In this document: positions 55,836 through 64,000 of the stretch, in pieces
Position numbering within the stretch: position 1 is the first letter of the stretch
Layout: every line of letters begins with the position of its first letter
Source of the DNA: Eledone cirrhosa
Taxonomy: Eukaryota; Mollusca; Cephalopoda; Octopoda; Eledonidae
Assembly: GCA_964016885.1 (NCBI GenBank)
Contig: OZ024743.1
Location: 168,187,833 to 168,251,832, forward strand
Length of the DNA stretch: 64,000 nt
Reading direction: 5' to 3'
Made by a program: the position numbers and the translations under genes
The notes under the pieces: generated by a model
The model's database searches: none
The model's input: the letters and a program-made list of their open reading frames with translations, nothing else
Told to the model about the DNA's origin: nothing

Positions 55836-56639
55836 TCATCCCTTGAATCGCAAGAATGTTTTGCAAATTTTGAAGGTGCCAGCTATCGCAGCCATTTCTA
55901 GACTATGAATTAGGGAGCTCCGCTCTTTGTCCGCAAATCCAAGTTCGGTCATACTTTGGTCCAAGCGGGTTGGTATATAACCCGTAGCTCCAATAATGAT
56001 GGGTATGAAGCTAAAGGTGTATCTTGGATACTGGATTTGCAAACTCCTCATCAATGGTCCGTAGATGTCCTCCTTCTCCTGTATTTTTCTGACAACGTTT
56101 ACATCAAGTGGGCAGCTGAACTCCACAACAGAACACGTTTTCAATATGTGGTCCCAAACAACAATATCAAGCCGGTTGTGCTTTAATTTGGTGGCAGTTT
56201 TTATTTTCAGGTTCCACCAGTATTCCTTAGTGCCATCTGTCTCAATATATTCTTCCTCGTTTGTTGTTAATTTTGTTTTCCGAAGTGCGTTCCAGATGGT
56301 TCTAGCTATCCCATCGTGTGTCATGGGGAGGTAGTAGCGAGATGACATTCTTTCGCAGCTGGCAACAATGTGGCTTACATCCTCGATCTTTGTTTTACAT
56401 AGCCTACATTTATTGCCAGCTGATGTCCCTCCCCTTTTGTGCAGCAGATATTTGGTAGGGAGTTCTTGTTCCTGTATTGCATAGAGATATCCCTCAAGGT
56501 GTGATGTCATAAACTTGTCGAAACTCCATGCCAGGCTTTTTGAGTGGTTTATCCCTTCAATGGTCTGTGTTTTACGTCTCAAGTATCCATGCACAACTTG
56601 TTCTGTAAATTGCTCAATTTTTTCATCTTGTTTGAACAT
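55836..56639 (-). pseudogene. Family F: knuckle and restriction-like endonuclease
   Basis: 267 codons. Linker with AWSFDKFMTSHLEGYLYAIQ, knuckle CRLCKTKIEDVSHIVASC (CX2CX8HX4C, ~79-96), then the endonuclease HNRLDIVVWDHILKTCSVVE FSCPLD. The invariant Pro of RPD is Leu here; the spacing X14 to Glu is kept. The end is TFSFIPIIIGATGYIPTRLD ... GTFKICKTFLRFKG. Natural stop at 55836. Confidence 0.85.
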
Positions 56640-56690
56640 TGAATAGGATCTTCCGATTTCTCTGGGTGATAGATTTATATCAGGCTTTAT

Positions 56691-57350
56691 TCAATATCTC
56701 TCCTCCAGATCAGTGGCTATTCTAATGATATATTTTTGTTCATGCTCATAAACCTGGGCAAGATGGTTGGCAACCTTTTTCCTCTGTTGAAGGTGTTGCT
56801 TCAGTGTTACTATCCGGGTCTCATATGATGTTAATATGGATTTTAGACCCCGGCCACCTTCCTTGCGTGAGTAGTATAGCCTATCCACATCACCATTGAT
56901 GTTAATGTTCCCAGTAACACTGAGAAGTTTGCGAGTTCTAACATTCATCTCACTTAGTTCTTGCAATGACCAGTTCAGCAGGCCAAATGTTGGGGTTAGA
57001 ATTGGCACAGCATAAGTATTGTGGGCAATGTATTTGTTTTACGCTGACAGTTCTGATGACCATATTTTCTTTACTCTTCTGAGGTATTCAGTTCTGGTTC
57101 TCTCCTTATTTATGGGTCCATCATATCTGACATTCTCATCCTGACCAAGATATCTGTAGTTGTCACCTGACTGTAGAGATTGTATTGTCAGGCCGTTCAT
57201 CTCTAGATTTCTAGAGGAGGGCACAGCTCTTCCACGTTTTACTGCCAAATATGCACACTTGGACTCACCAAATTTCATTTTGATGTCTGTTGAAAATTGT
57301 GTAATGACGTCCAATTGTTTCTTGATGTCATTGATATTTGGCCCATACAA
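56691..57350 (-). pseudogene. Family F: RT end and thumb
   Basis: Two frames with a stop at ~57037. Contains YGPNINDIKKQLDVITQFS (just after motif C), GESKCAYLAVKRGRAVPSSR, DNYRYLGQDENV, then NWSLQELSEMNVRTRKLLSV and DRLYYSRKEGGRGLKSI. Confidence 0.82.
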
Positions 57351-58411
57351 CTTCGGGTCATCAACAAAGAAAAGATGGGAGATCTTCTGGACCCACTTCT
57401 TTGTCCACCTTGTTTCCTGAGTAGGTAAAATAGTGGATTTAGTGAGAGAACGAAGAGTAGCACTGACAAGCTATCACCCTGAAAGATGCCCTTCTGGTAA
57501 TGTATCCTATCAGTCTTAACTTGCTCCTTCTCACCTCTAAGGATCAAATTGGTGTACCAGTTCTTGGTCAGACGTTCAACAGCAGCTACCAGTGGTTGTG
57601 GGACTTTGGCTAACTGTAAAGCCTTAACAATCCACCCATGAGGTACACTATCAAATGCATTTGGATCGTCCAGCCACACCACAGTCATGTTTCTACGATT
57701 CTTTGTTGTTTTTTCTTGAATAATTTTATCAGTTAGTAAGTGATCTATGCAACCCCACACCTCCCTCTTTCCACCAGCTTGCTCAGGTGTTATGATGCTG
57801 TTGGTAGCACAGTGATCCTGTAAGAACAGGTTAAGGCACCCAGTATATAATTTATACATGATGTTTTGGCAGGCTATTGGGCGGTAATTTTTAGCAAGGG
57901 TGGTTTGGCTATTTTGGGGAATGAGGAGAGTAGTGGCAGTTGATAACCATCTGGGCAGTTCTTGTGTGGCTTTAATGGTTTCTGTAAACAGCCGTATGAG
58001 ATCTTGCCGATAGAAAGTGAAATTCTTCAACCAGTATCCTGTAATGAGGTCTGGGCCTGGTGATTTCCTATTCGACATTTTCTGTAGAGCTGTTTCCAGT
58101 ATTGACCTATCTATGTCATATTGTTTTGTCTGGACATGTTGGCAGTAGTCCTGTTCCAGTTCTTTTAGCCAATTAGTTTGTCTGTTGAAGCTGCGATAAA
58201 CTGATTTAGGATCTCTGGCAAACAATCTATTTAGCACTTGTCGTTTATGTGCTGTTGACTTATATTTTAGTCTTTCTGTTGTAGCTGTGAGTCGTTGTTT
58301 CAACTGGTGTAATTTGGAGTTCAAAGTTTTAAATTTTGTATCTCCAAATCGTCTCTCTAACTTTTTTTTAGGTCTTCCTGGTGTCGTGTGAAGTTGCTCT
58401 CTATGTTGCAT
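57275..58411 (-). pseudogene. Family F: reverse transcriptase fingers and palm
   Basis: 378 codons. NRKSPGPDLITGYWLKNF, NYRPIACQNIMYKLYTGC, EQAGGKREVWGCIDHLLTDK, motif A VVWLDDPNAFDSVPHGWI, motif B YQKGIFQGDSLSVLLF. Motif C, LFFVDDPKLYG, is present in the adjacent frame (about 57345-57385), so a frameshift separates B from C. Confidence 0.85.
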
Positions 58412-59249
58412 TTCATAACGACTGCGATGTGTGAGATACTTCGTCTCAGGGACAACATTTTGCTTTTTAAATTTCGCATCAACGCTGGTTCAGGCTTTTT
58501 GTTTGTATCTTGATTGCGTGGTTTTAGATGTGTGTTATATGATAGCAATGTGACAGCTGAAACATATAACAAAATAATAAGCGTTTCAAATGTCGTTTCT
58601 ACACCTTTAAATCGTATAGCCTTCAGATAATTGCCAGCTATTTCGTTCACCGCTTCCAATTCCAATTTAGTGGGTTCTTTACTGATTCTGGTGTTGTATG
58701 GTCTGTCACTCACATTAAGGCTGTGTATCTCTTGAAACATATCGTCCAATATCACTTGTAAGGTGTCCACAAGTTTTTGGTGTTCTGTTTGTACAGTAGA
58801 GTCATGAATTTCAGCCTCGTTGTTGATGTGGTGACAATTACTACTAGAGTTAGCTGACTATTCTCGCTGTTCTTCAGTGGAAGTGGGATGGATTTCAGCA
58901 AAATTGTTGGTGAGCTGTTCACTGTTAGATTTAGCTGGCCATTCTCTTTGTCTGTCAGTGGAGGTGGGTGGTTGTCTACAAGGGCTGTATTTGTAGTATC
59001 ACTCAATTCCGTTAGATGTATCAATTTACATCTAATGATACGTTTTGCCTGTTCATTTTAATGCTTTGGAGAAACGTCTAATTCTGGGTGTTTGGAGTTC
59101 CATAAAGTTTTTAGCCTTTGCATAAAACCGAACTTTTGGGGTTCAGATTGTTTGTATGCTTCATATAATTCTTTGTTAAGCTCGTAGCTCCACTGTATAC
59201 AACGGTTATAGTTGCGATTTGGTCGAAGGAGACTTGTACGTTTTGCCAT
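58357..59249 (-). pseudogene. Family F: N-terminal region
   Basis: First ATG at 59249: MAKRTSLLRPNRNYNRCIQW SYELNKELYEAYKQSEPQKF, ending at a stop near 59058. It continues in broken frames (IHLTELSDTTNTALVDNHPP; MDTLQVILDDMFQEIHSL; PALMRNLKSKMLSLRRSISH). No zinc finger is visible. Because the ATG lies after a leader and matches where the coding homology starts, I take it as the natural start. Confidence 0.65.
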
Positions 59250-59594
59250 GATGAGTTCGTCTATTCACTAATATTTTGTATTTATTTTTCAAAATAGTCG
59301 ATAATCTTCTTTAAAAGTTTCGACAAAGTTCTGTCAGAATCAAATTTAAAGTTATTCACAGCTTGGGTAATATTTCTTTATAAATGTAATATAACAACGT
59401 TGCATTTATATGTTAAAGTGTATGTATCGTTCATATATCATAAGTGTATGTATCGTTCATATAAATAGGTGTTTTACAACACACTTACAGTTCAAACACT
59501 TATGTAGAATTATTGTATGTAATCTTACCGCGTAATGTAGCTCAACTTTTTCCAATATATGGTATGTTGCCTTCATGTAAGCCGTAATTACACA

Positions 59595-59626
59595 CGTCCA
59601 ATTATCGGACGCTGACCACAACGGTC
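59595..59626 (-). promoter_or_regulatory. Structured 5' end of family F (two hairpins)
   Basis: Just inside the 5' boundary: gacc/ggtc (59614-59617 with 59623-59626) and cgtcc/ggacg (59595-59599 with 59607-59611). A folded 5' terminus is common in RLE LINEs; a ribozyme role is only a guess. Confidence 0.3.
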
Positions 59627-59631
59627 GCCAT

Positions 59632-59658
59632 TGTATGTATGTATGTATGTATGTATGT
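59632..59658. repeat. (TATG)n tract 2 of the second LINE train
   Basis: About 6-7 TATG units between family F and family G. Confidence 0.95.
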
Positions 59659-60096
59659 TCTTCTGGTTTTATAATTTCACAAAGTTTTACCAATAGAGAG
59701 AGAGTCGGTTTCTAACATAGACACAAGACTCTCTCATTGGAATTTACACAACATCAACTAGGTAGATATGTATGTATGCATGCATGTGTAGATATGGATG
59801 TTATTGTATGTGTGGATGTGGATTTTTTGAGTTGTATGTGTGCATGTGTATATGCTTTGTATCTGTACATGTGTATATGCAGTTATTAGATGCAAAACTT
59901 TTGGAATGTTTTACATGTTTTTACTGTTCCATTAATGGATTGTACTTGTAGTTCCCTAACTAGTTGTGTTCTTTCTGTTCCTGTGAAGCCTAGCTTCTCA
60001 AGATTTGTATTGAGGCAGTTACTAACATATCCCAGTGCCCCAATAATCACAGGCATAAATCTGAAGGTGTAATCAGGGTGGAATATCTGCAGATGT
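59659..60096 (-). mobile_element. RLE-type LINE, family G, 3' fragment
   Basis: Minus strand, 5'-truncated at a (TATG)n array at 60097. Codes LQIFHPDYTFRFMPVIIGAL, GYVSNCLNTNLEKLGFTGTE and GTVKTCKTFQKFCI with a stop at 59886, clearly related to the family F C-terminus. The 3' UTR (59659-59885) has a hairpin (ccaatagagagagagtc with gactctctcattgg, 59690-59740) and ends at (TATG)n. Confidence 0.85.
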
Positions 60097-60163
60097 GTAT
60101 GTATGTATGTATGTATGTATGTATGTATGTATGTATGTATGTGTATGTATGTATGTGTGTGTA

Positions 60164-60200
<37 letters not shown>
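60097..60200. repeat. (TATG)n and (TG)n tract 3 of the second LINE train
   Basis: About 11 TATG units grading into tgtg. Confidence 0.97.
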
Positions 60201-60837
60201 ATCTATACATACACTGTAACAAAACATTCCTTACAAGGACTGAACATAAAGCAATCTATTTCCTATTGACACTGCCTCCGTCTCTCACTATATTCAGCAA
60301 ATGGGGACTTCCTAAATATCAAATGAGTGACTATTTTTATAGTCTGTAAAAGCTTCAAGAGATTAAAAATGTTAATGTCTCTACAAATGTACTCAAGACT
60401 CTCCCAGTTTCTTTAGAAAAAAAAAAAAAATAAACAATGAAATTGTAATTGTAGAGAGACAAATATATTAATGTATATACAAAATAATATATGCTATATA
60501 TTGAGGTATATTCAAAATAATATATGCTATATAAATGTGAATTGAATAAAGTATATATAGCTTTATTTAGGAAAACAGTAATGTTTTGATACTTTGGTGC
60601 ATTTGCAAATTGTTACGTTGGCGAAACAATTATAGAAAAACTAAGCAGACAAGTTTTCAAACCTTGAAAAATTATAACAGTATATCTGTATATATCTAAC
60701 AAATAGTTTGTGTGCGTGTGTGTGTTTAAAATTAATATATAAAAACGAATTAAGTGGGTAGTATTTTTTATATTTGTAAATTCAAATGTACATAATCACA
60801 CACAGACACGCTTCACCACCGTGTATATATATTTAGT

Positions 60838-60902
60838 TAATAAATGAAACAAAACAAAACACAGCGGGTACAATTACACAGTCATATTAGATTCACGCTT
60901 GG
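60838..60902 (+). repeat. Dispersed TA-flanked repeat (acaaaacagagaggcag family), diverged
   Basis: aatgaaacaaaacaaaacac...tcatattagattcacgcttg then (TA)n; compare 32252-32342 and 47448-47518. Confidence 0.6.
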
Positions 60903-60903
60903 A

Positions 60904-61529
60904 TATATATATATATACGAAAATATAAATTGGATTAGTTAAATGATTGAAAGAATACAACTATTTGCGTGAACCCAGCACATGAAACACGAAGTATTGC
61001 CTTTTACTAATGTGCTTCATTTTCCTCCCCACCAATAGATTAGTAACCATTAATTGAAGAAATATATAAACTTTATTCATTAACATAAGAATTGGCCCTA
61101 GGCCAAAGTAAGAAATCAATACTAAGTCACGTCTAATCTTTATTTCTCATTATATACTATAAATTAAATAAGATGCATTTTCTAGATAAGCAGGAGATAC
61201 ATGGTTCGATTCCTCAAAATTGATTAATTGCTATTTTTCTATTTCACATTGATATATATGTCAATGTTAAATAGAAAAAGTGCAATTAATCGATTTTAAC
61301 GAATGGAAGATAAACGATGTTAAACGATAATGATGATGATGATATATATATATATATATATATATATACAGTATTTTCCGTTGTGTTGTAATATAAATAT
61401 TACACACAGTAGATTATCAGCTCACGTAGAGTTTGCTCGACGGTTCCAGTTGTAGTTCCAAAAGTAATCCGGAGAAAAATAGAAAGATTTGAATGGATAC
61501 AGTTTAGTTGAAAGGAATTTATTGACACG
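60904..61529. other. No recognisable feature
   Basis: AT-rich DNA with (TA)n at 61342-61368. No coding signature. Confidence 0.5.
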
Positions 61530-62227
61530 TGTTTCTATAACAGTTACATAACCTAAAACAGCTATCTACAAACTTTTAGTTATGCAGACATTCAATATTT
61601 CAATGTTATTATTTACTGTCATTTCATCAGAATAATATTACTGAGGACCTATTTAGTTTTTATAGAGAATATTAGGAGGGAGGGGTGAAGTTGTTAGAAG
61701 AATAGTTGAAGGAGTGGTTTTTCGATAGCAGTGAGAATTCTTGGTGGCAGTGAGTAATTAGATTCACATCTGTTGTTTTGACATTTTTTATAGAATATAT
61801 TATTGGTTATTTTTCTAAATCTATAGAAGGATTAGAGATAGTAAAGATATGCGTGGTTGGTTTTGTGTTTGCACTTAACATTCAGACTTAAATTTTTCTT
61901 TCAAGTGTACGTATTCTTTCACCAACGCATTCACACACAAATATATTTGCACACCTCTACAAAATACATATACTCACAATTCACATATTCATACTTACAT
62001 ATATATACACATGCATACACATATATATACACACATGTATTCATGTACATACATACGCGCTCATGTGTATACATTTTCATACTCAACTTATCTTTATATA
62101 TACACACGTATAGACACACACATATATACATACATACTCTAGTCCATGTGTACACACATACACATACATACACATCCATATACACATACATACATACACA
62201 TATATATATACATATATATATATACAC

Positions 62228-62266
<39 letters not shown>

Positions 62267-62293
62267 CATACATATACATATATACACATATAT

Positions 62294-62326
<33 letters not shown>

Positions 62327-63203
62327 AGCACTTTAATACATGAATACACTTACATCTAACTATACACATCAAACATATATATATATTTACTTATTTATAT
62401 ACATTTTCACATATATATACATACTTATGGACGTTTTTAGACACATTCATTATCGCATATTTGTACCTATTCTCATCAGCATATCTTTTCATTATTAGTA
62501 TGGTAATTTAAGGTTATTAATATATGTTGAGAAGAGATTGTTTTTATATTTTTCTAACTAGATTAAGGTTTATATAGTTGGGGGATGTCCCTCTTTTATG
62601 TAATATTCTGCTTGTAGTGGGAAAAAAGGGTTTTAGTTCTGTGACGGCAGAATAATGTTCGTTCAATTCTGTTATTCAGCAGTTTCTTCTTGTGTGTGAT
62701 TATGTAATCACACACAAGAAGAAACTGCTGAATAACAGAATTGAACGAACATTATTCTGCCGTCACAGAACTAAAACCCTTTTTTCCCACTACAAGCAGA
62801 ATATTACATAAAAGAGGGACATCCCCCAACTATATAAACCTTAATCTAGTTAGAAAAATATAAAAACAATCTCTTCTCAACATATATTAATAACCTTAAA
62901 TTACCATACTAATAATGAAAAGATATGCTGATGAGAATAGGTACAAATATGCGATAATGAATGTGTCTAAAAACGTCCATAAGTATGTATATATATGTGA
63001 AAATGTATGAAATATAAGAATCAAAGAACTGTTCAAAACATTATTGTGCTTACAGCTGTTTCCTCCAAACCGAGGTTTGGATTCTTCGGAGCAATTTATT
63101 AATGCATGGACAGTTATATGTGAAAATGTATATAAATAAGTAAATATATATATATGTTTGATGTGTATAGTTAGATGTAAGTGTATTCATGTATTAAAGT
63201 GCT

Positions 63204-63240
<37 letters not shown>

Positions 63241-63265
63241 ATATGTGTATATATGTATATGTATG

Positions 63266-63302
<37 letters not shown>

Positions 63303-64000
63303 GTGTATATATATATATGTATATATATATGTGTATGTATGTATGTGTATATGGATGTGTATGTATGTGTATGTGTGTACACATGGACTAGAGTATGTAT
63401 GTATATATGTGTGTGTCTATACGTGTGTATATATAAAGATAAGTTGAGTATGAAAATGTATACACATGAGCGCGTATGTATGTACATGAATACATGTGTG
63501 TATATATATGTGTATGCATGTGTATATATATGTAAGTATGAATATGTGAATTGTGAGTATATGTATTTTGTAGAGGTGTGCAAATATATTTGTGTGTGAA
63601 TGCGTTGGTGAAAGAATACGTACACTTGAAAGAAAAATTTAAGTCTGAATGTTAAGTGCAAACACAAAACCAACCACGCATATCTTTACTATCTCTAATC
63701 CTTCTATAGATTTAGAAAAATAACCAATAATATATTCTATAAAAAATGTCAAAACAACAGATGTGAATCTAATTACTCACTGCCACCAAGAATTCTCACT
63801 GCTATCGAAAAACCACTCCTTCAACTATTCTTCTAACAACTTCACCCCTCCCTCCTAATATTCTCTATAAAAACTAAATAGGTCCTCAGTAATATTATTC
63901 TGATGAAATGACAGTAAATAATAACATTGAAATATTGAATGTCTGCATAACTAAAAGTTTGTAGATAGCTGTTTTAGGTTATGTAACTGTTATAGAAACA
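61530..64000. repeat. Large palindrome (arms >1.17 kb), running off the window
   Basis: Left arm 61530-62701 and right arm 62704-64000 are near-perfect reverse complements around a 2 bp centre (gtgtgtgatta / taatcacacac). Differences are microsatellite lengths and a 123 bp insertion in the right arm (62992-63130). The left limit is only where the window ends on the other side. Confidence 0.97.
63008..63130. mobile_element. 123 bp insertion in right palindrome arm
   Basis: Not present in the left arm. Flanked by a direct repeat tatatgtgaaaatgtat (62992-63008 and 63115-63131). The inside holds a ccaaaccgaggtttgg hairpin (63066-63081). It is either a small insertion with target duplication or a recombination product. 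Confidence 0.7.

Larger units (their letters stand above)
55758..59631 (-). mobile_element. RLE-type LINE, family F (apparently full length)
   Basis: A 3.87 kb minus-strand element bounded by (TATG)n at both ends (55699-55757 and 59632-59658). Order: 5' leader (59250-59631), N-terminal region (59249 to ~58410), RT (58411-57040), thumb, knuckle and endonuclease (55836-56639), and a 78 nt 3' UTR. Several frameshifts and stops break it. Relative to families A-E the sequence is quite different, but the domain order is the same. Confidence 0.88.

Overview
The window looks like gene-poor, repeat-saturated nuclear DNA of a coleoid cephalopod, most likely an octopus. The clues are many copies of a tRNA-derived SINE with the octopod-type body, a second older cephalopod-type tRNA SINE, very long (TA)n, (CA)n, (ATT)n and (TATG)n arrays, and layers of decayed LINEs. 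I find no host gene I can support; the only candidate host exon is a Ser/Asn-rich ORF at 3279-3887 (-), which I rate as weak. Almost every long ORF belongs to a retroelement or is a translation of a microsatellite.

Layout. 1-8.3 kb: SINEs, including a run of five between 4.9 and 5.7 kb; truncated LINEs carrying a restriction-like endonuclease (RLE); an internally deleted APE-type LINE (1.7-2.4 kb); and a Helitron-type end (2.4-3.28 kb). 8.3-15.3 kb: microsatellites, an APE-type LINE 3' half (10.4-11.85 kb, -), and a tandem plus inverted duplication (12.27-13.18 kb). 15.7-20.5 kb: two more Helitron-type elements, one with a PIF1-like helicase remnant, and an RTE-like reverse transcriptase (RT) tail. 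21.1-25.6 kb: a decayed Penelope-like retroelement (YRDD-type RT) between two ~480 bp direct repeats. 26-32 kb: LINE and SINE debris, an endonuclease-like retroelement fragment, and a ~1.1 kb long terminal-inverted-repeat element. 32-35 kb: (TA)n arrays holding palindromic and fold-back repeats. 35.4-46.6 kb: an APE-type LINE tail, then five head-to-tail RLE LINE copies, all on the minus strand and separated only by (TTA)n tracts, then a chimeric LINE block. 46.6-55.7 kb: SINEs, palindromes, microsatellites and LINE tails. 55.7-60.1 kb: a second RLE LINE train lying between (TATG)n arrays. 61.5-64 kb: a large near-perfect palindrome running off the window end.

How the parts work together. At least eight LINE copies encode RT, then a CX2CX8HX4C zinc knuckle, then an R-PD-X14-D/E endonuclease, the order of R2/R4/Dong-type elements. 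They repeatedly begin and end exactly at simple repeats: (TAA)n for one group and (TATG)n for another. Dong of Bombyx is known to insert into TAA repeats, so I infer that microsatellites here act as LINE landing sites and grow into serial trains. The main SINE also commonly ends in an (ATT)n tail, which suggests, but does not prove, that it uses the same machinery.
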